Positions 13,046 through 28,959 of a DNA stretch of 64,000 bases are shown one piece after another. This DNA is from Ptiloglossa arizonensis. Its lineage: Eukaryota > Arthropoda > Insecta > Hymenoptera > Colletidae. The stretch spans positions 186,001 through 250,000 of the forward strand of contig NW_027478879.1 in NCBI RefSeq assembly GCF_051014685.1. The letters are read 5' to 3'. How positions within the stretch are numbered: position 1 is the stretch's first letter; each line of letters starts with the position of its first letter. The notes beneath the pieces were generated by a model that saw only the letters and a list, made by a program, of their open reading frames with translations, searched no databases and had not been told where the DNA came from. Both the position numbers and the translations under genes were made by a program.

Positions 13046-13717
13046 GTTGTACGTTATACGTTATACGTTATACGTTATACGTTATACGTTATACGTTATA
13101 CGTTATACGTTATACGTTATACGTCATACGTCATACGTTATCCGTTATACGTTATACGTTATACGTTATACGTTATACGTTATACGTTATACGTTATCCG
13201 TTATACGTTATACGTTTTACGTTATACGTTATACGTCATACGTTATACGTTATACGTTATACGTTATACGTTATCCGTTATACGTTATACGTTATACGTT
13301 ACACGTTATACGTTATACGTTACACGTTATACGTTATACGTCATACGTCATACGTTATCCGTTATACGTTATACGTTATACGTTATACGTTATACGTTAT
13401 ACGTTATAGGTTATACGTTATACGTTATACGTTATACGTTATACGTTATACGTTATACGTTATACGTTATACGTTATACGTTATACGTTATACGTTATAC
13501 GTTATACGTTATACGTTATACGTTATACGTTATACGTTATACGTTATACGTTATACGTTATACGTTATATGTTACACGTTATACGTTACACGTTATACGT
13601 TATACGTTATATGTTATACGTTATACGTTATACGTTATACGTTATACGCTATACGTTATACGTTATACGTTATACGTTATACGTTATACGTTATACGTTA
13701 TACGTTATACGTCATAG

Positions 13718-16040
13718 GTCTTACGTTATAGGTTATACGTTATACGTTATACGTTATACGTTATACGTTATATGTTATACGTTATACGTTATACGTTATA
13801 TGTTATACGATATACGTTATACGTTATAGGTTATACGTTATACGTTATACGTTATACGTTATACGTTATACGTTATACGTTATACGTTATACGTTATACG
13901 TTATACGTTATACGTTATACGTTATACGTTATACGTTATACGTTATATGTTATACATTATACGTTATACGTTATACGTTATACGTTATACGTTATACGTT
14001 ATACGTTATACGTTATAGGTCTTACGTTATGCGTTATACGTTATGCGTCATACGTTATACGTTATACATTATACGTTATACGTTATACGTTATACGTCAT
14101 AGGTCTTGCGTTATACGTTATACGTTATACGGGATACGTAATATGTAATACGTTATACGTTATACGTTATACGTTATACGTTATACGTTATACGTTATAC
14201 GTTATACGTTATACGTTATACGCTATACGTTATATGTTATACGTTATACGTTATACCTTACACGTTATACGTTATACGTTATACGTTATACCTTATACGT
14301 TATACGTCATAGGTCTTACGTTATACGTTATACGTTATACGGTATACGTAATATGTAATACGTTATACGTCATACGTTATACGTTATACGTTTTACGTTA
14401 TATGTTATACGTTATACGTTATACGTTATACGTTATATGTTATACGTTATACGTTATACGTTATACGTTATAGGTTATACGTTATACGTTATACGTTATA
14501 CATTATACGTTATACGTCATACGTTATACGTTATACGTTATACGTTATATTTTATACGGTATACGCAATATGTAATACGTTATACGTTATACGTTATACG
14601 TTATACGTTATACGTTATACGTTATACGTTATACGTTATACGCTATACGTTATACGTTATACGTTATACGTTATACATTATACGTTATACGTTACACGTT
14701 ATACGTTATACGTTATACGTTATACGTTATACGTTATACGTTATACGTTATACGTCATAGGTCTTACGTTATACGTTATACGTTATACGTCATAGGTCTT
14801 ACGTTATACGTTATACGTTATACGGTATACGTAATATGTAATACGTTATACGTTATACGTTATACGTTATACGTTATATGTTATACGTTATACGTTATAC
14901 GTTATACGTTATAGGTTATACGTCATACGTTATACGTTATACGTTATACGTTATACGTTATACGTTATACGTTATATGTTATACGTTATACGTTATACCT
15001 TACACGTTATATGTTATACATTATACGTTATACGTTATACGTCATAGGTCTTACGTTATACGTTTTACGTTATACGGTATACGTAATATGTAATAATTTA
15101 TACGTTATACGTTATACGTTATACGTTATACGTTTCACGTTATATGTTATACGTTATACGTTATACGTCATAGATCTTACGTTATAGGTTATACGTTATA
15201 CGTTATACGTTATACGTTATACGTTATATGTTATACGTTATACGTTATACGTTATATGTTATACGATATACGTTATACGTTATAGGTTATACGTTATACG
15301 TTATACGTTATACGTTATACGTTATACGTTATACGTTATACGTTATACGTTATACGTTATACGTCATAGGTCTTACGTTATAGGTTATACGTTATACGTT
15401 ATACGTTATACGTTATACGTTATATGTTATACGTTATACGTTATACGTTATATGTTATACGATATACGTTATACGTTATAGGTTATACGTTATACGTTAT
15501 ACGTTATACGTTATACGTTATACGTTATACGTTATACGTTATACGTTATACGTTATACGTTATATGTTATACGTTATACGTTATACGTTATACGTTATAC
15601 GTTATACGTTATACAATATACGTTATACGTTATACGTTATACGTTATACGTTATACGTTATACGTTGAACTTTATACGTTATACGTTATACGTTATACGT
15701 TATACGTTATACGTTGAACTTTATACGTTATACGTTATACGTTATTCGTTGAACTTTATACGTTATACGTTATAAGTTATACGTTATACGTTATACGTTG
15801 AACTTTATACGTTATACGTTATACGTTATATGTTACACGTTATACGTTACACGTTATACGTTATACGTTATATGTTATACGTTATACGTTATACGTTATA
15901 CGTTATACGTTATACGTTATACGTTATACGTTATACGTTATACGTTATACGTTATACGTTATACGTCATACGTTATACGTTATACGTTATACGTCATAGG
16001 TCTTACGTTATAGGTTATACGTTATACGTTATACGTTATA
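13718..16040 (+). repeat. Transitional satellite segment between A1 and A2
   Basis: The segment is rich in the three-monomer word GTATACG, TAATATG, TAATACG (near 14.13, 14.34, 14.55, 14.82 and 15.08 kb, one with TAATAAT at its end) and in TCATAGG+TCTTACG. A TCATAGATCTTACG word lies at 15168. I see no long copy of the segment elsewhere in the window, only short shared words. It holds no gene. Confidence 0.8.
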
Positions 16041-16049
16041 CGTTATATG

Positions 16050-16315
16050 TTATACGTTATACGTTATACGTTATACGTTATACGTTATACGTTATACGTT
16101 ATACGTTATACGTTATACGTTATACGTTATACGTTATACGTTATACGTTATACGTTATACGTTATACGTTATACGTTATACGTTATACGTTATACGTTAT
16201 ACGTTATACGTTATACGTTATACGTTATACGTTATACGTTATACGTTATACGTTATACGTTATACGTTATACGTTATACGTTATACGTTATACGTTATAC
16301 GTTATACGTTATACG
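16050..16315 (+). repeat. Homogeneous tract of 38 monomers leading into A2
   Basis: The tract lies between TTATATG (16043) and TTACACG (16316). The following TCATAGG+TCTTTCG word at 16456 matches those at 7405 and 24161. The approach to A2 therefore resembles the 7.1-7.6 kb segment of A1 at an offset of about 9,051 bp. Confidence 0.82.
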
Positions 16316-18184
16316 TTACACGTTATACGTTACACGTTATACGTTATACGTTATACGTTATACGTTATACGTTATACGTTATACCTTATACGTTATACGT
16401 TATACGTTATACGTTATACGTTATACGTTATACGTTATACGTTATACGTTATACGTCATAGGTCTTTCGTTATAGGTTATACGTTATACGTTATACGTTA
16501 TACGTTATACGTTATATGTTATACGTTATACGTTATACGTTATATGTTATACGATATACGTTATACGTTATAGGTTATACGTTATACGTTATACGTTATA
16601 CGTTATACGTTATACGTTATACATTATACGTTATACGTTATACGTTATACGTTATACGTTATATGTTATACGTTATACGTTATACGTTATACGTTATACG
16701 TTATACGTTATACAATATACGTTATACGTTATACGTTATACGTTATACGTTATACGTTATACGTTGAACTTTATACGTTATACGTTATACGTTATACGTT
16801 ATACGTTATACGTTGAACTTTATACGTTATACGTTATACGTTATTCGTTGAACTTTATACGTTATACGTTATAAGTTATACGTTATACGTTATACGTTGA
16901 ACTTTATACGTTATACGTTATACGTTATACGTTATACGTTATACGTTATACGTTATACGTCGTGGGTTATACGTTATACGTCGTGGGTTATACGTTACAC
17001 GTTATACATTATACGTTATACGTTATATGTTATACGTCATACGTTATACGTTGTAGGTTACACCTTATACGATATACGTCATACGTTATACGTTATACGT
17101 TATACGTCATACGTTATACGTTGTAGGTTACACCTTATACGATATACGTCATACGTTATACGTTATACGTTATACGTTATACGTTATACGTTATACGTTA
17201 TACGTTATACGTTATATGTTATACGTTATACGTTATACGTTATAGGTTATACGTTATACGTTATACGTTATACGTTATACGTTATACGTTATACGTTATA
17301 CGTTATACGTTATACGTTATACAATATACGTTATACGTTATACGTTATACGTTATACGTTATACGTTATACGTTGAACTTTATACGTTATACGTTATACG
17401 TTATACGTTATACGTTATACGTTGAACTTTATACGTTATACGTTATACGTTATTCGTTGAACTTTATACGTTATACGTTATACGTTATACGTTATACGTT
17501 ATACGTTATACGTCGTGGGTTATACGTTATACGTCGTGGGTTATACGTTACACGTTATACATTATACGTTATACGTTATATGTTATACGTCATACGTTAT
17601 ACGTTGTAGGTTACACCTTATACGATATACGTCATACGTTATACGTTATACGTTATACGTCATACGTTATACGTTGTAGGTTACACCTTATACGATATAC
17701 GTCATACGTTATACGTTATACGTTATACGTTATACGTTATACGTTATACGTTATACGTTATACGTTATACGTTATATGTTATACGTTATACGTTATACGT
17801 TATAGGTTATACGTTATACGTTATACGTTATACGTTATACGTTATACGTTTTACGTTATACGTTATACGTTATACGTTATACGTTATACGTTATACGTTA
17901 TACGTTATACGTTATACGGTATACGTAATATGTAATACGTTATACGTTATACGTTATACGTTATACGTTATACGTTACACGTTATACGTTATACGCTATA
18001 CGTTATACGTTATACGTTATACGTTATACGTTATACGTTTTACGTTATATGTTATACGTTATACGTTATACGTTATACGTTATATGTTATACGTTATACG
18101 TTATACGTTATACGTTATAGGTTATACGTTATACGTTATACGTTATACGTTATACGTTATACATTATACGTTATACGTTATACG

Positions 18185-18373
18185 TTAAACGTTGAACTTT
18201 ATACGTTATACGTTATACGTTATACGTTATACGTTATACGTTATACGTTGGACTTTATACGTTATACGTTATACGTTATTCGTTGAACTTTATACGTTAT
18301 ACGTTATACGTTATACGTTATACGTTATACGTTATGCGGTATACGTTATACGTTATACGTGTTACGTCATCCG
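18185..18373 (+). repeat. Marker element TTAAACG...TGTTACG, copy 2 of 4
   Basis: It has the same order and spacing as the element at 1499-1687, shifted by exactly 16,686 bp. Confidence 0.88.
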
Positions 18374-20900
18374 TTATACGTTATACGTTATACGTTATAC
18401 GTAATGCGTTATCCGTTATACGTTATACGTTATCCGTTATACGTTATACGTTATACGTTATACGTTATACGTTATACGTTATACGTTATACGTTATACGT
18501 TATCCGTTTTACGTTACACGTTATACGTTATACGTTATACGTTATACGTTATAGGTTATACGTTATACGTTATACGTTATACGTTATACGTTATACGTTA
18601 TACGTTATACGTTATACGTTATACGTTATACGTTATACGTTATACGTTATACGTTATACGTTATACGTTATACGTTATACGTTATACGTTATACGTTATA
18701 CGTTATACGTTATACGATATACGTTATACGTTATACGTTATACGTTATACGTTATACGTTATACGTTATACGTTATACGTTATACGTTATACGTTACACG
18801 TTATACGTTACACGTTATACGTTACACGTTATACGTTATACGTTATACGTTATACGTTATACGTCATACGTTATCCGTTATACGTTATACGTTATACGTT
18901 ATACGTTATACGTTATACGTTATACGTTATACGTTATCCGTTATACGTTATACGTTTTACGTTATACGTTATACGTCATAGGTTATACGTTATACGTTAT
19001 ACGTTATTCGTTATCCGTTATACGTTATACGTTATACGTTACACGTTATACGTTATACGTTATACGTTATACGTTATACGTTACACGTTATACGTTACAC
19101 GTTATACGTTATACGTTATATGATATACGTTATACGTTACACGTTATACGTTATACGTTATATGTTATACGTTATACGTTATACGTTATACGTTATACGT
19201 TATACGTTATACGTTATACGTTATACGTTGTACGTTATACGTTATACGTTATACGTTATAGGTTATACGTTATACGTCATAGGTCTTACGTTATAGGTTA
19301 TACGTTATACGTTATACGTTATACGTTATACGTTATATGTTATACGTTATACGTTATACGTTATACGTTATACGTTATACGTTATACGTTATACGTTATA
19401 CGTTATACGTTATACGTTATACGTTATACGTTATACGTTATACGTTATACGTTATACGTTATACGTTATACGTTATACGTTATACGTTATACGTTATACG
19501 TTATACGTTACACGTTATACGTTACACGTTATACGTTACACGTTATACGTTACACGTTATACGTTACACGTTATACGTTACACGTTATACGTTATACGTT
19601 ATACGTTATACGTTATACGTTATAAGTTATACGTTATACGTTATACGTTATACGTTATACGTTATACGTTATACGTTATACGTTATACGTTATACGTTAT
19701 ACGTTATACGTTATACGTCATAGGTCTTACGTTATAGGTTATACGTTATACGTTATACGTTATACGTTATACGTTATATGTTATACGATATACGTTATAC
19801 GTTATATGTTATACGATATACGTTATACGTTATAGGTTATACGTTATACGTTGTACGTTATACGTTATACGTTATACGTTATGCGTTATACGTTATACGT
19901 TATACGTTATACGTTATACGTTATACGTTATATGTTATACGTTATACGTTATACGTTATACGTTATACGTTATACGTTATACGTTATATGTTATACGTTA
20001 TACGTTATACGTTATACGTTATACGTTATACGTTATACGTTATACGTTATACGTTATACGTTATACAATATACGTTATACGTTATACGTTATACGTTATA
20101 CGTTATACGTTATACGTTGAACTTTATACGTTATACGTTATACGTTATACGTTGAACTTTATACGTTATACGTTATACGTTATATGTTATACGTTATACG
20201 TTATACGTTATACGTTATACGTTATACGTTATACGTTATACGTTGAACTTTATACGTTATAGGTTATACGTTATACGTTGAACTTTATACGTTATACGTT
20301 ATACGTTGAACTTTATACGTTATACGTTATACGTTATACGTTATACGTTATACGTTATACGTTATACGCTATACGTTATAGGTCTTACGTTATGCGTTAT
20401 ACGTTATACGTTATACGTTATACGTTATACGTTATACGTTATACGCTATACGTTATACGTTATACGTTATACGTTATACATTATACGTTTTACGTTATAT
20501 GTTATACGTTAGACGTTATACGTTATACGTTATATGTTATACGTTATACGTTATACGTTATACGTTATAGGTTATACGTTATACGTTATACGTTATACGT
20601 TATACATTATACGTTATACGTTATACGTTATACGTTATACATTATACGTTATACGTTACACGTTATACGTTATACGTTATACGTTATACGTTATACGTTA
20701 TACGTTATACGTTATACGTTATACGTTATACGTTATACGTTATATGTTATACGTTATACGTTATACCTTACACGTTATACGTTATACATTATACGTTATA
20801 CGTTATACGTCATAGGTCTTACGTTATACGTTTTACGTTATACGGTATACGTAATATGTAATACGTTATACGTTATACGTTATACGTTATACGTTATACG

Positions 20901-20906
20901 TTTACG
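20901..20906 (+). other. 6-bp monomer TTTACG (register -1)
   Basis: This is the A2 equivalent of the break at 4215. Confidence 0.95.
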
Positions 20907-22271
20907 TTATACGTTATACGTTATACGTTATACGTTATACGTTATACGTTATACGTTGTACGTTATACGTTATACGTTATGCGTTATACGTTATACGTTA
21001 TACGTTATACGTTATACGTTATACGTTATATGTTATACGTTATACGTTATACGTTATACGTTATACGTTATACGTTATACGTTATACGTTATATGTTATA
21101 CGTTATACGTTATACGTTATACGTTATACGTTATACGTTATACAATATACGTTATACGTTATACGTTATACGTTATACGTTATACGTTATACGTTGAACT
21201 TTATACGTTATACGTTATACGTTATTCGTTGAACTTTATACGTTATACGTTATAAGTTATACGTTATACGTTATACGTTGAACTTTATACGTTATACGTT
21301 ATACGTTATACGTTATACGTTATACGTTATACGTAGTGGGTTATACGTTATACGTCGTGGGTTATACGTTATACGTTATACATTATACGTTATACGTTAT
21401 ATGTTATACGTCATACGTTATACGTTGTAGGTTACACCTTTTACGATATACGTCATACGTTATACGTTATACGTTATACGTCATACGTTATACGTTGTAG
21501 GTTACACCTTATACGATATACGTCATACGTTATACGTTATACGTTATACGTTATACGTTATACGTTATACGTTATACGTTATACGTTATATGTTATACGT
21601 TATACGTTATACGTTATAGGTTATACGTTATACGTTATACGTTATACGTTATACGTTATACGTTATACGTTATACGTTATACGTTATACGTTATACGTTA
21701 TACGTTATACGTTATACGTTATACGGTATACGTAATATGTAATACGTTATACGTTATACGTTATACGTTATACGTTATACGTTATACGTTATACGTTATA
21801 CGTTATACGCTATACGTTATACGTTATACGTTATACGTTATACGTTATACATTATACGTTTTACGTTATATGTTATACGTTATACGTTATACGTTATACG
21901 TTATATGTTATACGTTATACGTTATACGTTATACGTTATAGGTTATACGTTATACGTTATACGTTATACGTTATACATTATACGTTATACGTTATACGTT
22001 ATACGTTATACATTATACGTTATACGTTACACGTTATACGTTATACGTTATACGTTATACGTTATACGTTATACGTTATACGTTATACGTTATACGTTAT
22101 ACGTTATACGTTATATGTTATACGTTATACGTTATACCTTACACGTTATACGTTATACATTATACGTTATACGTTATACGTCATAGGTCTTACGTTATAC
22201 GTTTTACGTTATACGGTATACGTAATATGTAATACGTTATACGTTATACGTTATACGTTATACGTTATACG

Positions 22272-22277
22272 TTTACG
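22272..22277 (+). other. 6-bp monomer TTTACG (register -1)
   Basis: This is the A2 equivalent of the break at 5586. It is again followed by the TCATAG+ATCTTACG word (22355) after 77 bp. Confidence 0.95.
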
Positions 22278-25200
22278 TTATACGTTATACGTTATACGTT
22301 ATACGTTATACGTTATACGTTATACGTTATACGTTATACGTTATACGTTATACGTCATAGATCTTACGTTATAGGTTATACGTTATACGTTATACGTTAT
22401 CCGTTATACGTTATACGTTATATGTTATACGTTACACGTTCTACGTTGTATGTTATACGTTATACGTTATACGTTATATGTTATACGTTATACGTTATAC
22501 GTTATACGTTCTACGTTATATGTTATACGTTATACGTTATACGTTATACATTATACGTTATACGTTATACGTTATATGTTATACGTTATACGTTATACGT
22601 TATACGTTATACGTTATACGTTATACGTTATACGTTATACGTTATACGTTATACAATATACGTTATACGTTATACGTTATACGTTATACGTTATACGTTA
22701 TACGTTATACGTTGAACTTTATACGTTATACGTTATACGTTATACGTTGAACTTTATACGTTATACGTTATACGTTATATGTTATACGTTATACGTTATA
22801 CGTTATACGTTATACGTTATACGTTATACGTTATACGTTGAACTTTATACGTTATAGGTTATACGTTATACGTTGAACTTTATACGTTATACGTTATACG
22901 TTGAACTTTATACGTTATACGTTATACGTTATACGTTATACGTTATACGTTATACGTTATACGCTATACGTTATAGGTCTTACGTTATGCGTTATACGTT
23001 ATACGTTATACGTTATGCGTCATACGTTATACGTTATACATTATACGTTATACGTTATACGTTATACGTCATAGGTCTTGCGTTATACGGTATACGTTAT
23101 ACGTTATACGTGTTACGTCATGCGTTATACGTTGTACGTTATTCGTTATACGTTATACGTTATACGTTATACGTTATACGTTATACGTTATACGTTATAC
23201 GTCATACGTCATACGTTATCCGTTATACGTTATGCGTTATACGTTATACGTTATACGTTATACGTTATACGTTATCCGTTATACGTTATACGTTTTACGT
23301 TATACGTTATACGTCATACGTTATACGTTATACGTTATACGTTATTCGTTATCCGTTATACGTTATACGTCATAGGTCTTACGTTACGGGTTATACGTTA
23401 TACGTTATACGTTATACGTTATATGTTATACGTTATACGTTATACGTTATACGTTATACGTTATACGTTATACGTTATACGTTATACGTTATACGTTATA
23501 CGTTATACGTTATACGTTATACGTTATACGTTATACGTTATACGTTATACGTTATACGTTATACGTTATACGTTATACGTTATACGTTATACGTTATACG
23601 TTATACGTTATACGTTATACGTTATACGTTATACGTTATACGTTACACGTTATACGTTACACGTTATACGTTATACGTTATACGTCATACGTTATACGTT
23701 ATACGTTATACGTCATAGGTCTTACGTTACGGGTTATACGTTATACGTTATACGTTATACGTTATATGTTATACGTTATACGTTATACGTTATACGTTAT
23801 ACGTTATACGTTATACGTTATACGTTATACGTTATACGTTATACGTTATACGTTATACGTTATACGTTATACGTTATACGTTATACGTTATACGTTATAC
23901 GTTATACGTTATACGTTATACGTTATACGTTATACGTTATACGTTATACGTTATACGTTATACGTTATACGTTATACGTTATACGTTATACGTTATACGT
24001 TATACGTTACACGTTATACGTTACACGTTATACGTTATACGTTATATGTTATACGTTATACGTTATACGTTATACCTTATACGTTATACGTTATACGTTA
24101 TACGTTATACGTTATACGTTATACGTTATACGTTATACGTTATACGTTATACGTTATACGTCATAGGTCTTTCGTTATAGGTTATACGTTATACGTTATA
24201 CGTTATACGTTATACGTTATATGTTATACGATATACGTTATACGTTATATGTTATACGATATACGTTATACGTTATAGGTTATACGTTATACGTTATACG
24301 TTATACGTTATACGTTATACGTTATACGTTATACGTTATACGTTATACGTTATACGTTATACGTTATACGTAATATGTTATACGTTATACGTTATACGTT
24401 ATACGTTATACGTTATACGTTATACAATATACGTTATACGTTATACGTTATACGTTATACGTTATACGTTATACGTTATAGGTTATACGTTATACGTTAT
24501 ACGTTATACGTTATACGTTATACGTTATACGTTGAACTTTATACGTTGTACGTTATACGTTATTCGTTGAACTTTATACGTTATACGTTATAAGTTATAC
24601 GTTATACGTTATACGTTGAACTTTATACGTTATACGTTATACGTTATACGTTATACGTTATACGTTATACGTTATACGTTATAAGTTATACGTTATACGT
24701 TATACGTTGAGCTTTATACGTTATACGTTATACGTTATACGTTATACGTTATACGTTATACGTCGTGGGTTATACGTTATACGTCGTGGGTTATACGTTA
24801 CACGTTATACATTATACGTTATACGTTATATGTTATACGTCATACGTTATACGTTGTAGGTTACACCTTATACGATATACGTCATACGTTATACGTTATA
24901 CGTTATACGTCATACGTTATACGTTGTAGGTTACACCTTATACGATATACGTCATACGTTATACGTTATACGTTATACGTTATACGTTATACGTTATACG
25001 TTATACGTTATACGTTATACGTTATATGTTATACGTTATACGTTATACGTTATAGGTTATACGTTATACGTTATACGTTATACGTTATACGTTATACGTT
25101 ATACGTTATACGTTATACGTTATACGTTATACGTTATACGTTATACGTTATACGTTATACGGTATACGTAATATGTAATACGTTATACGTTATACGTTAT

Positions 25201-25434
25201 ACGTTATACGTTATACGTTACACGTTATACGTTATACGCTATACGTTATACGTTATACGTTATACGTTATACGTTATACGTTTTACGTTATATGTTATAC
25301 GTTATACGTTATACGTTATACGTTATATGTTATAGGTTATACGTTATACGTTATACGTTATAGGTTATACGTTATACGTTATACGTTATACGTTATACGT
25401 TATACGTTATACATTATACGTTATACGTTATACG

Positions 25435-25623
25435 TTAAACGTTGAACTTTATACGTTATACGTTATACGTTATACGTTATACGTTATACGTTATACGTTG
25501 GACTTTATACGTTATACGTTATACGTTATTCGTTGAACTTTATACGTTATACGTTATACGTTATACGTTATACGTTATACGTTATGCGGTATACGTTATA
25601 CGTTATACGTGTTACGTCATCCG
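25435..25623 (+). repeat. Marker element TTAAACG...TGTTACG, copy 3 of 4
   Basis: This intact element in A2 lies where A1 (about 8.6 kb) has only its right end, with TTATGCG and TGTTACG retained. Confidence 0.87.
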
Positions 25624-26017
25624 TTATACGTTATACGTTATACGTTATACGTAATGCGTTATCCGTTATACGTTATACGTTATCCGTTATACGTTATACG
25701 TTATACGTTATACGTTATACGTTATACGTTATACGTTATACGTTATACGTTATCCGTTCTACGTTATACGTTATACGTTATACGTTATACGTTATACGTT
25801 ATAGGTTATACGTTATACGTTATACGTTATACGTTATACGTTATGCGTTATACGTTATACGTTATACGTTATACGTTATACGTTATACGTTATACGTTAT
25901 ACGTTATACGTTATACGTTATACGTTATACGTTATACGTTATACGTTATACGTTATACGTTATACGTTATACGTTATACGTTATACGTTATACGTTATAC
26001 GTTATACGTTATACGTT

Positions 26018-28135
26018 ACACGTTATACGTTACACGTTATACGTTACACGTTATACGTTACACGTTATACGTTATACGTTATACGTCATACGTTATCCGT
26101 TATACGTTATACGTTATACGTTATACGTTATACGTTATACGTTATACGTTATCCGTTGTACGTTATACGTTTTACGTTATACGTTATACGTCATACGTTA
26201 TACGTTATACGTTATACGTTATTCGTTATCCGTTATACGTTATACGTTATACGTTACACGTTATACGTTATACGTTATACGTTATACGTTATACGTTACA
26301 CGTTATACGTTACACGTTATACGTTATACGTTATATGATATACGTTATACGTTACACGTTATACGTTATACGTTATATGTTATACGTTATACGTTATACG
26401 TTATACGTTATACGTTATACGTTATACGTTATACGTTATACGTTATACGTTATACGTTATACGTTATACGTTATACGTTATACGTTATACGTTATACGTT
26501 ATACGTTATAGGTTATACGTTATACGACATAGGTCTTACGTTATAGGTTATAGGTTATGCGTTATACGTTATACGTTATACGTTATATGTTATACGTTAT
26601 ACGTTATACGTTATACGTTATACGTTATACGTTAAACGTTATACGTTATACGTTATACGTTATACGTTATACGTTATACGTTATACGTTATACGTTATAC
26701 GTTATACGTTATACGTTATACGTTATACGTTATACGTTATACGTTATACGTTATACGTTATACGTTATACGTTACACGTTATACGTTACACGTTATACGT
26801 TACACGTTATACGTTACACGTTATACGTTATACGTTATACGTTATACGTTATACGTTATAAGTTATACGTTATACGTTATACGTTATACGTTATACGTTA
26901 TACGTTATCCGTTTTACGTTATACGTTATACGTTATACGTTATACGTTATACGTTATACGTTATAGGTTATACGTTATACGTTATACGTTATACGTTATG
27001 CGTTATACGTTATACGTTATACGTTATACGTTATACGTTATACGTTATACGTTATACGTTATACGTTATACGTTATACGTTATACGTTATACGTTATACG
27101 TTATACGTTATACGTTATACGTTATACGTTATACGTTATACGTTATACGTTATACGTTATACGTTATACGTTATACGTTACACGTTATACGTTACACGTT
27201 ATACGTTACACGTTATACGTTACACGTTATACGTTACACGTTATACGTCATACGTTATCCGTTATACGTTATACGTTATACGTTATACGTTATACGTTAT
27301 ACGTTATACGTTATCCGTTGTACGTTATACGTTTTACGTTATACGTTATACGTCATACGTTATACGTCATACGTTATACGTTATTCGTTATCCGTTATAC
27401 GTTATACGTTATACGTTACACGTTATACGTTATACGTTATACGTTATACGTTATACGTTACACGTTATACGTTACACGTTATACGTTATACGTTATATGA
27501 TATACGTTATACGTTACACGTTATACGTTATACGTTATATGTTATACGTTATACGTTATACGTTATACGTTATACGTTATACGTTATACGTTATACGTTA
27601 TACGTTATACGTTATACGTTATACGTTATAGGTTATACGTTATACGTCATAGGTCTTACGTTATAGGTTATAGGTTATGCGTTATACGTTATACGTTATA
27701 CGTTATATGTTATACGTTATACGTTATACGTTATACGTTATACGTTATACGTTATACGTTATACGTTATACGTTATACGTTATACGTTATACGTTATACG
27801 TTATACGTTATACGTTATACGTTATACGTTACACGTTATACGTTATACGTTATACGTTATACGTTATACGTTATACGTTATACGTTATACGTTACACGTT
27901 ATACGTTACACGTTATACGTTACACGTTATACGTTACACGTTATACGTTATACGTTATACGTTATACGTTATACGTTATAAGTTATACGTTATACGTTAT
28001 ACGTTATACGTTATACGTTATACGTTATACGTTATACGTTATACGTTATACGTTATACGTTATACGTTATACGTTATACGTTATACGTTATACGTTATAC
28101 GTTATACGTTATACGTCATAGGTCTTACGTTATAG
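26018..28135 (+). repeat. Tandem pair, period 1.12-1.16 kb
   Basis: The TTATCCG, TTGTACG and TTTTACG series near 26.15 kb recurs near 27.31 kb (shift 1,162 bp). TTATGCG after the TCATAGG/ACATAGG word recurs from about 26.556 to 27.676 kb (shift 1,120 bp), and the TTACACG run recurs from 26772 to 27892 (1,120 bp). All shifts are multiples of 7. The pair extends the end of A2 and is absent from A1. Confidence 0.85.
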
Positions 28136-28864
28136 GTTATACGTTATACGTTATACGTTATACGTTATACGTTATATGTTATACGATATACGTTATACGT
28201 TATATGTTATACGATATACGTTATACGTTATAGGTTACACGTTATACGTTATACGTTATACGTTATACGTTATACGTTATACGTTATACGTTATACGTTA
28301 TACGTTATACGTTATACGTTATATGTTATACGTTATACGTTATACGTTATACGTTATACGTTATACGTTATACAATATACGTTATACGTTATACGTTATA
28401 CGTTATACGTTATACGTTATACGTTGAACTTTATACGTTATACGTTATACGTTATTCGTTGAACTTTATACGTTATACGTTATAATTTATACGTTATACG
28501 TTATACGTTGAACTTTATACGTTATACGTTATACGTTATACGTTATACGTTATACGTTATACGTCGTGGGTTATACGTTATACGTCGTGGGTTATACGTT
28601 ATACGTTATACATTATACGTTATACGTTATATGTTATACGTCATACGTTATACGTTGTAGGTTACACCTTATACGATATACGTCATACGTTATACGTTAT
28701 ACGTTATACGTCATACGTTATACGTTGTAGGTTACACCTTATACGATATACGTCATACGTTATACGTTATACGTTATACGTTATACGTTATACGTTATAC
28801 GTTATACGTTATACGTTATATGTTATACGTTATACGTTATACGTTATAGGTTATACGTTATACG

Positions 28865-28869
28865 TTACG
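28865..28869 (+). other. 5-bp monomer TTACG (register -2)
   Basis: Two bases are missing from one monomer. It is the only 5-bp unit I found before 60.7 kb, and it has no counterpart in the related blocks at 31.28 and 36.04 kb. Confidence 0.9.
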
Positions 28870-28959
28870 TTATACGTTATACGTTATACGTTATACGTTA
28901 TACGTTATACGTTATACGTTATACGTTATACGTTATACGTTATACGTTATACGTTATAC

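Larger units (their letters stand above)
16687..27005 (+). repeat. Long higher-order block A, copy 2 (A2)
   Basis: This is a near-identical second copy of 1-9970. Relative to A1 it carries 70 bp more near 24.0-24.15 kb, 175 bp more near 25.42-25.6 kb, and 105 bp more by 26.77 kb; all three are whole numbers of monomers. It ends in homology after the TTATGCG at 26996. Beyond that, A1 continues into plain monomers and TCATAGG at about 10093, while A2 runs into a second copy of its own last kilobase. Confidence 0.9.

Noticed and set aside
9962..13717. A 1,251-codon open frame, and many others of 60-650 codons, all on the + strand
   Set aside because: They follow from a stop-free 21-nt super-period and occur in overlapping frames at once with the same repeated heptapeptide. 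Starts come from TTATGCG, TTATATG or TTG in TTGAACT, and stops from TTATAGG, TCATAGG or TAATATG. There is no independent coding signal, so none is listed as a gene.
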